From Bacteroidota bacterium (GTDB lineage Bacteria > Bacteroidota > Bacteroidia > Flavobacteriales > Flavobacteriaceae), in NCBI GenBank assembly GCA_023457535.1, contig JAEWLN010000006.1, positions 1 through 13,971 on the forward strand: a stretch of DNA of 13,971 nt, written 5' to 3'. Positions 6,635 through 13,008 of this stretch are shown piece after piece (position 1 is the stretch's first letter; the number at the start of each line of letters is the position of its first letter). The notes beneath the pieces were generated by a model. The model made no database searches and had not been told where the DNA came from. It saw only the letters and a program-made list of their open reading frames with translations. Made by a program: the position numbers and the translations under genes.

Positions 6635-7668
6635 AGCGGAGAGGAATTGGCTTTGATAAAATCTGTAACAAGATAGCCGATTAATTTCCCTATCAGGTGA
6701 TTGTTCTTTTCTTCGCCCAGATCCGGTGCGCCTTCACAGATGTGCAGATATGACGCATTCGCATGTGAGGCAAAAAAGCTCACAAACCGGCGGAGTTCCT
6801 CGATTGAGAATCCGCTCAGCGTCATCGCGCTGCTGGCAATGTTCGGGATGGCGTCCAGGTCGATTTCCACGCCGTAACGGTCCGTTTTGATGAATCCGAA
6901 CGCCGATTCCATCTCCTGGCCGAAGTCTTTTTCGCGTCGGATCGCGATTTCGTCATACGTATTGTAGCGAACGCGGTCATCGATTTTTTTGATGATGTCG
7001 AGCACATTTTTGGACGTATAGTTTTCGTGCAACCCGAATATAAAGTATTTTTTGAGGAACCCCTGATCGTAGGCATACGAAAAACCGTTACCGCTGTGGC
7101 GTCCTTCGAGAATCCTGAAATCGGAGTGCGCATCGAAATTGATCGCATTGATGGCTTTGCCGTGCGCGAGCGCCGTGCCTTTGATGTTGCCGTAGGCGTT
7201 GTTGTGTCCGCCGCCGATCACAATCGGGATTTTTCCGGCACGCACAATCACCGATATGATATGGGCAACTTCTTTGTCGATGCTTTCCACAAGGTTATTG
7301 AATTGTTTTCTGTGCGTGATGTTGTGAAAGTCGAGTTGTTGTGCCGCCCGCATTTCGGCCGCAACATCGATGGTACCCAAAACGAGCATCTGGCTTCCTT
7401 TGCAAAACCTGTTGTGTTGAATGTTTGCAATGCTTCTGATGGCGCTCTCCCATGCCGATGCGGTGCCCGGACGACCAAAATTGGCACGCACGCCAATGTC
7501 TTCAGGAATGCCGAGCAGGGCGTAACGCGCAGTAGATTCTTTCAAAAACGTCATGGCATCGGCGCCTTTGGGAACGGTTTGCATTTTTTCGCCAAATTTA
7601 ATTTCGCCGCTGCGGTGGTTGGTCACTTTGGCCAGGTCAGTGATCAGGAATGGAATGAGTTTGTCCAT
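6631..7668 (-). CDS. hutG: Arginase-family formimidoylglutamase (HutG type)
   Basis: The 345-residue product is a member of the arginase/agmatinase/formiminoglutamase family. All six expected Mn2+ ligands can be read: His155 in GGGHNN, Asp179, His181 and Asp183 in FDAHSD, and Asp270 and Asp272 in EIDLD. Family members hydrolyse a guanidino or formimino group. With imidazolonepropionase encoded at 8756-9988, the most likely reaction is N-formimidoyl-glutamate to glutamate plus formamide, the last step of histidine degradation in the cytoplasm. The GGGHNN motif replaces GGDHS of true arginases and agmatinases, which fits formimidoylglutamase-type members. The ATG at 7668 has a -7 box 20 bp upstream. 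A lipocalin-like gene overlaps its end by 4 bp. An arginase-like activity on another substrate cannot be excluded from sequence alone. Confidence 0.85.
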   Translation of the reverse strand: MDKLIPFLITDLAKVTNHRSGEIKFGEKMQTVPKGADAMTFLKESTARYALLGIPEDIGVRANFGRPGTASAWESAIRSIANIQHNRFCKGSQMLVLGTIDVAAEMRAAQQLDFHNITHRKQFNNLVESIDKEVAHIISVIVRAGKIPIVIGGGHNNAYGNIKGTALAHGKAINAINFDAHSDFRILEGRHSGNGFSYAYDQGFLKKYFIFGLHENYTSKNVLDIIKKIDDRVRYNTYDEIAIRREKDFGQEMESAFGFIKTDRYGVEIDLDAIPNIASSAMTLSGFSIEELRRFVSFFASHANASYLHICEGAPDLGEEKNNHLIGKLIGYLVTDFIKANSSPL

Positions 7669-7688
7669 GAAGAAGATTTAGAGGAAAC

Positions 7689-7696
7689 CAAAATTA
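7689..7696 (-). promoter_or_regulatory. Candidate -7 element for hutG
   Basis: The minus strand reads TAATTTTG, an exact TAnnTTTG match, 20 bp before the hutG ATG. The nearest upstream TTTG is only 12 nt away, shorter than the usual spacing, so the -33 half is uncertain. The intergenic region is shared with the divergent coiled-coil gene. Confidence 0.5.
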
Positions 7697-7726
7697 TACT
7701 TTTTTGCACAAAATTTCGTTAACAGA

Positions 7727-7757
7727 TTTGTTGTAAACCAATATTAACATAACTTTG
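7727..7757 (+). promoter_or_regulatory. Complete Bacteroidetes-type promoter for the coiled-coil gene
   Basis: TTTG at 7727-7730 is followed after exactly 19 nt by TAACTTTG at 7750-7757. This matches both halves of the known Bacteroidetes consensus (TTTG or TTG, about 17-23 nt, TAnnTTTG). Transcription would start near 7764, giving an A/T-rich leader of about 45 nt before the ATG at 7810. Confidence 0.8.
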
Positions 7758-7809
7758 TTAAGTTGTAAAATAAAAACTTTCTAATTCGTTAAAAATTAAT
7801 TATTTGTTT

Positions 7810-8694
7810 ATGGAAAATCAGAAAAATAATTCAAATCTCAAAGCAATCATTGCCATTTTGGCTGTTCTTCTTGTGGGAAGTTTGGTTTACATCTTTAAAA
7901 TGACCTCAGATGCCAAGGCACTTCAAACCGAGCTCACGAGCACCAAAACGGACAAAGCATCGGTGATGAAAGACCTTGAAGAGCTCAAAGCAACTTACGA
8001 TGCTGCCATTGCAGAAAACACTTCGATGTCCGATGAATTGATCGCCGAAAGGGAAAAAGTGGTCAACCTCATGAAAGAACTTGACAAGTCTAAAGGCGAC
8101 GCCGCATCACTCAGAAAATACAGATCGCAGTTTTTTGCGCTCGAGTCTAAAATGAAGGCGCTCGTGGCTGAAAACGACCAACTCAAAAAAGACAACCAGG
8201 TATTGACTACAGAGCGCGACAGCACGGTAATGGTACTTGGCGAAGCTAAAAAATACAACGAAGTACTCGTAGGACAAAATGAAGAATTGTCCAAAACCGT
8301 AGAAAAGGCGTCCAAACTCAACATCACCAATCTTCAAACGGCGGCCTACAAGCTCAGAAGTTCAGGAAAACAGGTCGAAACCGAGCGTGCCAGAAAAGCG
8401 GACGTGCTCAAAATAAGTTTTACGATCAATGAAAACGCAGTGGCCAAGCCGGGTGAAAGAACGTATTATGTTCAAATCATCGACAGCAAAAACAATGTTC
8501 TTGGCGAAAAGAAAACCGAGGCTTTTGGCGACAAATCGCTTACATACAGCTTTGTGACCACGATCAACTACGAAAACAAACCGGTTCAGGTAACACAGGA
8601 TTTGCCGGGCCAGGATTTTGAAAAAGGCACCTACTTTGTCAATGTTTTCGACAAAGCCGAATTGGTTTCCAAAGCGAGCTTTACGCTGAAATAA
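7810..8694 (+). CDS. Membrane-anchored coiled-coil protein, function unknown
   Basis: The 294-residue product has a short polar N-terminus, one transmembrane helix at about 11-30 (LKAIIAILAVLLVGSLVYIF) and a long heptad-rich coiled coil to about residue 185 (Glu, Lys and Leu rich, for example LMKELDKSKGDAASLRKY). A C-terminal domain of about 100 residues follows with strand-like segments (VLKISFTINENAV, RTYYVQIIDSKNNVLGEKK, GTYFVNVFDKAEL). The signal-anchor helix with few charges before it suggests the coiled coil and C-terminal domain face the periplasm. I recognise this as a type of conserved hypothetical protein found in flavobacteria, but no activity is known to me. I chose the ATG at 7810 rather than the in-frame TTG at 7804. 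It has the strongest promoter in the window and a strong terminator, so it is probably monocistronic and well expressed. Confidence 0.88.
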   Translation: MENQKNNSNLKAIIAILAVLLVGSLVYIFKMTSDAKALQTELTSTKTDKASVMKDLEELKATYDAAIAENTSMSDELIAEREKVVNLMKELDKSKGDAASLRKYRSQFFALESKMKALVAENDQLKKDNQVLTTERDSTVMVLGEAKKYNEVLVGQNEELSKTVEKASKLNITNLQTAAYKLRSSGKQVETERARKADVLKISFTINENAVAKPGERTYYVQIIDSKNNVLGEKKTEAFGDKSLTYSFVTTINYENKPVQVTQDLPGQDFEKGTYFVNVFDKAELVSKASFTLK

Positions 8695-8715
8695 CCTTCC
8701 ATTTATACAAATAAG

Positions 8716-8745
8716 AACTCCCATGTATTGTGGGAGTTTTTTTTT
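8716..8745. terminator. Intrinsic terminator of the coiled-coil gene, possibly shared with hutI
   Basis: AACTCCCA (8716-8723) pairs perfectly with TGGGAGTT (8731-8738) around a 7-nt loop and continues into a T run to 8745, 21 bp after the plus-strand stop codon. The hutI stop on the minus strand is 10 bp away. Read on that strand the same hairpin is followed by CTTATTTG, a weaker T-rich tail, so termination in both directions is plausible but weaker for hutI. Confidence 0.88.
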
Positions 8746-8755
8746 ACGGCTAAAA

Positions 8756-9988
8756 TCAAATTTGTTTACCACTGATCCATACCGAATCGATCAGATTACT
8801 GCCAAAGGCATACGGCAACTGGTAAAAGGATGCGATGGGTTTGGTCACGATAAGGTTTGCTTTTTTGCCCACGGTGATGCTGCCGTGGCTTTTCGAAAGT
8901 CCCATGGCGTATGCGCCGTTGATCGTGGCGGCGTTGATGGCTTCCTCGGGCGTCATACGCATTTTGATGCAGGCCGTTGCCACCACAAAGTTCATGTTGC
9001 CCGATGGCGTGGAACCCGGATTGAAATCGGTGGCCAGTGCCAATGGCAAACCAGCTTTGATCATCTCGCGGGCCGGAGTGTACGGAATGCTCAGGAAATA
9101 GGAGCACGACGGCAATGCGACGGGCATGGTTGCCGAATCTTTCAAAACCGCAATATCCGCTGGTGTCATGATCTCAAGGTGATCCACCGACAGCGCTCCG
9201 TGCGATACGCCCGCGGCAACACCGCCAATGGCATTGAACTGGTTGACGTGTATTTTAGGGATCAGGCCGTATTGTTTTCCTGCCGCGATGATGCGCTCGG
9301 TTTGGGCGACCGAAAAGTAACCCGTTTCACAAAATACGTCAATGAATTCGGCCAGGTTTTCGCGCGCGACGGCGGGAATCATGTCGTGGACCATTTCGTC
9401 GATATAGCCGTCGGGATTGTCTTTGAAACGGGCAGGGAAGGCGTGTGCGCCCAGAAATGTGGCTTTGATCGCCACTGGATAATGTTCGGCCAGCCTGCGG
9501 ATCACGCGCAACATCTTGAGTTCATCTTCGACGGTCAGGCCATACCCGGATTTGATTTCAACCGCACCGGTGCCCAGTTGCATCACTTCTTCAAGTCGCG
9601 CCCTGGATTGCTCGTACAGATCATCTTCAGTGGTTTGGTGCAGTTTGGCCGCAGAGTTCAGGATGCCGCCACCGCGGTTGGCAATTTGTTCATACGTCAT
9701 GCCGTTGATCCGATCCACGAATTCCTGTTCGCGGTTGCCGGCGTAGACAATGTGGGTGTGGCTGTCGCACCAGGCCGGCAGAACGATCCGGCCGGTAAGG
9801 TCGACGGTTTGCGCATCGGTTTCAGGACATTGGGTCATCGGGCCAAAAGCGGCAATCACGTCGTTTTCGATCAGCAAAAAGGCGTCGGATAGCGTCGGAA
9901 GCTCGGCCATTTCCGATCCGGAGACCTTGTCGGTACCCGGTTCGCGTACCTGAAGCAATTGCTTGATATTGGTGAACAGTATCTTCAT
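8756..9988 (-). CDS. hutI: Imidazolonepropionase
   Basis: The 410-residue product is an amidohydrolase-superfamily enzyme. It catalyses hydrolysis of 4-imidazolone-5-propionate to N-formimidoyl-glutamate, the third step of histidine degradation. Visible marks are the metal-binding HxH pair His77 and His79 in WCDSHTHIVYAGNRE, the conserved GAHAFP and HVNQFNAIGG segments carrying further histidines, SVDHLE, and Asp321 in ATDFNPGSTPS. Length agrees with the family (about 400-420). I chose the ATG at 9988 (MKILFTNIKQLL); an upstream in-frame TTG at 10018 would add a non-conserved stretch. hutG, which acts on its product, lies on the same strand 1.1 kb downstream, beyond an opposing gene. Its upstream region shows no exact TAnnTTTG box. 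Confidence 0.94.
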   Translation of the reverse strand: MKILFTNIKQLLQVREPGTDKVSGSEMAELPTLSDAFLLIENDVIAAFGPMTQCPETDAQTVDLTGRIVLPAWCDSHTHIVYAGNREQEFVDRINGMTYEQIANRGGGILNSAAKLHQTTEDDLYEQSRARLEEVMQLGTGAVEIKSGYGLTVEDELKMLRVIRRLAEHYPVAIKATFLGAHAFPARFKDNPDGYIDEMVHDMIPAVARENLAEFIDVFCETGYFSVAQTERIIAAGKQYGLIPKIHVNQFNAIGGVAAGVSHGALSVDHLEIMTPADIAVLKDSATMPVALPSCSYFLSIPYTPAREMIKAGLPLALATDFNPGSTPSGNMNFVVATACIKMRMTPEEAINAATINGAYAMGLSKSHGSITVGKKANLIVTKPIASFYQLPYAFGSNLIDSVWISGKQI

Positions 9989-10030
9989 TTTGATTTTTTT
10001 GTAAAAGTAGAAAGCCAATTCAAAAACTCC

Positions 10031-10038
10031 TATCTTTA
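10031..10038 (+). promoter_or_regulatory. Weak candidate -7 element for corA
   Basis: TATCTTTA differs from TAnnTTTG only in the last base and lies 15 bp before the GTG start. No TTTG is found at the usual -33 spacing (the nearest, 9998-10001, is 29 nt away). Confidence 0.3.
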
Positions 10039-10053
10039 GGACAAATTATTGCC

Positions 10054-11136
10054 GTGGAACGAATCAAATACAAGAAAACGCGCAACGTCGAGCCCAATTA
10101 TTACGAGTATACAGGGGAGTACCGCGCCGATGCGCCAGATATGCAGCTTTTTGTCTACGACGACGCAGGTTATGAAGAATACCAGCACGTTTCGCTCGAC
10201 AAAGTCCGCGCCGAGTTCACCGACCCAAACCAGTCCGGCGATGTCAAATGGCTTAACGTCCACGGATTGCACGATACCAAACGAATCCGGGCATTGGGCG
10301 AGCTGCTCGATCTTGAACCGTTTATCGTCAGCGACATCCTCAACGTGGTCAAACGCTCTAAAATGGAGGAATTTGACGATGTGCTGTTCTTCAGCATCAA
10401 ATCGGTGTTGCCTGAAGCGGACGGCAGCCAGGAGCGCGTCGAGCAGATCAGTTTTGTACTCAGGGACAAAATACTGGTGTCATTTCAGGAAAAGAAGAGC
10501 GAATTTTTTACGCACATCCGCGAACGCATCAAAGCCCACGCCGGCATCGTAAGAAAGAAGAAGAATGACTATCTGCTTTATTTGCTGCTCGAGTCGGTAA
10601 TGGAGAATTTTTATGTGACCATTGAATTTTACGAAGACCGGATCGAAGACGTTATGGCGCGCGCAAAGGTGAGCGACCGGCGCGAGATCCATGAGGAAAT
10701 ACAGCGAATCCGGTCCAGGTTCAGTTTTTTGAAACGCGCAATCCAACCCTTGCACGATGCGCTGTATTTGCTTAAAAGCGTGCGCGACGATGAGGAATTC
10801 AACGGCATCGAACGGGGCCATTACGCTTTTTTTGCACGTTTGAATCAAAAAAGTCTTGAATTGCTCGAGCAGATCGAATACGACATGACTTCGCTGGACA
10901 GCGCGGCCAATTTTTATTTCGCCTCTCAAAGCAGGCGCATGAATGAAATCATGAAAGTGCTTACGGGCGTCTCTGTGGTATTCATGCCGCTGACTTTTAT
11001 CGTGGGCATTTATGGGATGAACTTCGATTACATGCCCGAATTGCGCCACCGGTACGGTTATTTTATCGTGCTCGCGTTCATGCTCCTGCTTGTCGTGGCA
11101 ATGGTCGCACTATTCAAAAGAAAAAAATGGTTTTAG
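10054..11136 (+). CDS. corA: CorA-family magnesium/cobalt transporter
   Basis: The 360-residue product has the CorA layout: a large, charged, helical cytoplasmic N-terminal part ending in a long stalk helix, then two transmembrane helices at the C-terminus (about 305-323 and 333-353). The signature Gly-Met-Asn is at 321-323 (IVGIYGMNF) at the mouth of the pore, and the protein ends with a basic tail (KRKKWF). CorA forms homopentameric Mg2+ channels that may also pass Co2+ and Ni2+. The start is a GTG at 10054, which gives the family-like opening MERIKYKKTRNVEPNYYEY; there is no ATG nearby upstream in frame. It stands alone between hutI (divergent) and an unknown gene, with no clear terminator after it. 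Confidence 0.92.
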   Translation: MERIKYKKTRNVEPNYYEYTGEYRADAPDMQLFVYDDAGYEEYQHVSLDKVRAEFTDPNQSGDVKWLNVHGLHDTKRIRALGELLDLEPFIVSDILNVVKRSKMEEFDDVLFFSIKSVLPEADGSQERVEQISFVLRDKILVSFQEKKSEFFTHIRERIKAHAGIVRKKKNDYLLYLLLESVMENFYVTIEFYEDRIEDVMARAKVSDRREIHEEIQRIRSRFSFLKRAIQPLHDALYLLKSVRDDEEFNGIERGHYAFFARLNQKSLELLEQIEYDMTSLDSAANFYFASQSRRMNEIMKVLTGVSVVFMPLTFIVGIYGMNFDYMPELRHRYGYFIVLAFMLLLVVAMVALFKRKKWF

Positions 11137-11222
11137 GTTAAAATGTTGATTTTGTGTTTGTCATCCCGCTAATGTTATAACAAAGTTGTGTTAAATCGTA
11201 ATCTGTGCGCGGAGCACTTGGC

Positions 11223-11230
11223 TAAATTTG
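11223..11230 (+). promoter_or_regulatory. Candidate -7 element for the 127-residue protein gene
   Basis: TAAATTTG is an exact TAnnTTTG match 21 bp before the ATG at 11252. No TTTG or TTG is seen at normal spacing upstream. Confidence 0.45.
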
Positions 11231-11251
11231 GGAAACTAAACCAAGACTTAC

Positions 11252-11635
11252 ATGAGAACGTTCACCGCACAATTCAGATTGCCGGGCAACATCGGCATCG
11301 GGGCCATGGATCCGGATTCGGCCCAGGTTCAAAAGGACCTTTCTGAACAGATCACCCACAATATCCTATCGGGCAACGCACACTTGACAAAGGTTCAGGA
11401 ATTTTTTACCGAGCTCGACGACCATGCTGCCGACAAAGACGAATCGTCCGAATTCTCAACTGTCGTCGACATCAACCTCTGCCTCAACGAAGCCGAAGGG
11501 CGCAATTTCCTCAAACACAAAGACGCCATTACCAAAAAGGCGGTCGAAACGCTGCGCAACAGCAAAATGTTCCTGTCCCATCTGTGGCAAAAGAAAAATA
11601 CCGAACACATCGGGCTGGAGACAATTTTCGTCTGA
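11252..11635 (+). CDS. Hypothetical protein, 127 residues
   Basis: I do not recognise this protein. It is polar and slightly acidic in the middle (EFFTELDDHAADKDESSEF), with mostly helix-favouring sequence, no signal peptide, no membrane segment and only one Cys, so it is probably cytoplasmic. Support for a real gene is an ATG with a -7 box 21 bp upstream, codon use like the neighbouring genes, and a position that fills the gap between corA and the next convergent gene exactly. Its stop codon lies 16 bp from the stop codon of the minus-strand gene at 11652. There is no evidence for function. Confidence 0.65.
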   Translation: MRTFTAQFRLPGNIGIGAMDPDSAQVQKDLSEQITHNILSGNAHLTKVQEFFTELDDHAADKDESSEFSTVVDINLCLNEAEGRNFLKHKDAITKKAVETLRNSKMFLSHLWQKKNTEHIGLETIFV

Positions 11636-11651
11636 TTCCGGTTTTTGAAGA

Positions 11652-11870
11652 TCATGGCAACGGCGCGCACAAAAAGCCGTGCTGGCTTACAAGCAGGCCG
11701 ATCTCATTTTCCGACCATTGGTCCGATACAACCCGGAGTACCAAATCGCAATCTTCCATATCGACGGTCCACCGCGTGATGCCGGCACGATCAAATATCC
11801 GGTGAATTTCCGCCAGATCCGGTTTGTTGATATTGGTTTTAAAAATGTGGATGTCGTTCAGCGTTTCCAT
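11652..11870 (-). CDS. Small ferredoxin-fold-like protein resembling heavy-metal-associated domains, without CxxC
   Basis: The 72-residue product has the strand-helix-strand-strand-helix-strand order of small heavy-metal-associated (HMA) domains: IHIFKTNI, then a helix PDLAEIHRIFDRAG, WTVDME, LVLRVVS, a helix SENEIGLLVSQHG, and a short end CAPLP. The metal-binding CxxC of copper chaperones is missing, replaced by FKTNINK, so metal binding by the usual site is unlikely. Similar CxxC-less proteins are common hypotheticals in flavobacteria. I chose the ATG at 11870 (METLNDIHIFKT). In-frame ATGs at 11879 and 11909 would add 3 or 13 residues that do not belong to the domain. It lies downstream of, and on the same strand as, the WYL regulator gene, whose stop codon is 63 bp from this start. 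Confidence 0.7.
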   Translation of the reverse strand: METLNDIHIFKTNINKPDLAEIHRIFDRAGITRWTVDMEDCDLVLRVVSDQWSENEIGLLVSQHGFLCAPLP

Positions 11871-11933
11871 AGCAATCATTTTGGCAAAGAAACGTCCGCG
11901 GCGTGACAACAGTATGTCAGCTGCCGGAGTGCA

Positions 11934-12872
11934 TTACAAATGTTTCCCGATTTTTTCGACCAATTCCCGAACCTGGTCCCTGAGATAGGTGGGTCGCACG
12001 ATCTGGGCGTAATCGGCAAACATCAGGTACCAGCGCGCAAATCCCTCTGAAAACAGCGTTTGGAATGTCATTTCCACATCATCCCCGATTATTTTTTCCG
12101 ACACAAAACCGTAATAATGCTTTTGCGTTTGCAGATAGGGCGCCGTTTTTCGCGTCACCCGAATGACAACGGTTTCCAGCGCACGATTTTTCGACGCGTT
12201 TTCCAAATGTTCTTTCACTGCGGGATGCTTTTTATGAAAGGCGTCCGTCGTGGAGCGGATGTCTGTAATGCGGTCCGTTCTGAAATGCCGGTAATCCTGT
12301 CGCAACCTGCACCAGGCCACAACGTACCAATACTGGTTCTCATGGTACACGCCGATGGGTTCAATCGCGCGGTGGGTAGGGGCCGCGTCCAATGTCTGGT
12401 AACAAATTTCCGCCGCGCAGCCTTCGGCAATACAACGCAACAAGCAGTCGAGCACATTGCCGGGTGCTGAACTTTGCGGCGCGGTATGCTTTCTGACCAG
12501 GATGCTGTCCTCCATATTTTCGACGAGGTCCTTCTCATCGCTGCGCAAAACCGCTTTCATTTTGTACATGGCCGACTGGTATGCGGCGCGCGTCGAAGCA
12601 TCGGTAAATTGTTCCATGAATTTCTCGGCGGTCACAAACGTCATGGCTTCCTCGCGCGTAAACATCACCGGCGGCAACCGATAGCCGTCCACCAGCGAAT
12701 ACCCGAGGCCGGCCTCGCCATAGAGCGGAACGCCTGCCTGTTCGAGCGATCTGATGTCGCGGTACACTGTGCGCAGGCTGATTTCAAACCGGTCGGCAAG
12801 ATCCTGCGCCCGAACGATTTTCTTCGACTGGAGTTGGATCAGAATCGCGGTGATGCGGTCAAATCGGTTCAT
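11934..12872 (-). CDS. WYL-domain transcriptional regulator (YafY/DeoR-like)
   Basis: The 312-residue product begins with a winged helix-turn-helix (1-60), with recognition region DLADRFEISLRTVYRDIRSL followed by the wing segment VPLYGEAGLGYSLVDGY. A WYL domain follows at roughly 140-215 (ICYQTLD, IEPIGVYHENQYWYVVAWC, YRHFRTDRI), in which the WYL triplet reads WYV, and then a C-terminal WCX-like extension. Such proteins are cytoplasmic DNA-binding regulators; the WYL domain is thought to sense a ligand, often nucleic acid or nucleotide. Bacterial YafY-type members are mostly uncharacterised. It is transcribed divergently from the TonB-dependent receptor gene with 136 bp between the starts, so it could control that gene or itself. 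That link is inference from position only. Confidence 0.88.
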   Translation of the reverse strand: MNRFDRITAILIQLQSKKIVRAQDLADRFEISLRTVYRDIRSLEQAGVPLYGEAGLGYSLVDGYRLPPVMFTREEAMTFVTAEKFMEQFTDASTRAAYQSAMYKMKAVLRSDEKDLVENMEDSILVRKHTAPQSSAPGNVLDCLLRCIAEGCAAEICYQTLDAAPTHRAIEPIGVYHENQYWYVVAWCRLRQDYRHFRTDRITDIRSTTDAFHKKHPAVKEHLENASKNRALETVVIRVTRKTAPYLQTQKHYYGFVSEKIIGDDVEMTFQTLFSEGFARWYLMFADYAQIVRPTYLRDQVRELVEKIGKHL

Positions 12873-12889
12873 CGGGAAATTTTAATGCT

Positions 12890-12897
12890 CAAAAGTA
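12890..12897 (-). promoter_or_regulatory. Candidate -7 element for the WYL regulator gene
   Basis: The minus strand reads TACTTTTG, an exact TAnnTTTG match, 17 bp before the ATG at 12872. No clear TTG is present at the expected -33 position. Confidence 0.5.
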
Positions 12898-12984
12898 GGT
12901 AATTTATGATCATCGTGTTTTGCGACCCATCCGCAAAAAACCACATTTCGGTACCGATTTATTTTTTACTTAGGTTTGTCGTGG

Positions 12985-12992
12985 CATCTTTG
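12985..12992 (+). promoter_or_regulatory. Weak candidate -7 element for the TonB-dependent receptor gene
   Basis: CATCTTTG differs from TAnnTTTG in its first base but keeps the core A and TTTG, and lies 16 bp before the ATG at 13009. A T-rich stretch (12962-12967) sits at about the -33 distance. Confidence 0.3.
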
Positions 12993-13008
12993 ACATCAAA
13001 TCATCATC

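Noticed and set aside
7027..7722. A 231-codon open frame antisense to hutG
   Set aside because: It is a shadow of the arginase-family gene, whose six metal ligands are intact on the other strand.
7804..7809. TTG start two codons upstream for the coiled-coil protein
   Set aside because: An ATG at 7810 follows directly and gives the natural polar N-terminus before the membrane helix.
8723..9892. A 389-codon open frame antisense to hutI
   Set aside because: It lies opposite a clear imidazolonepropionase gene. Its product is rich in His, Arg, Gly and Phe with no domain, typical of an antisense shadow in GC-moderate coding DNA.
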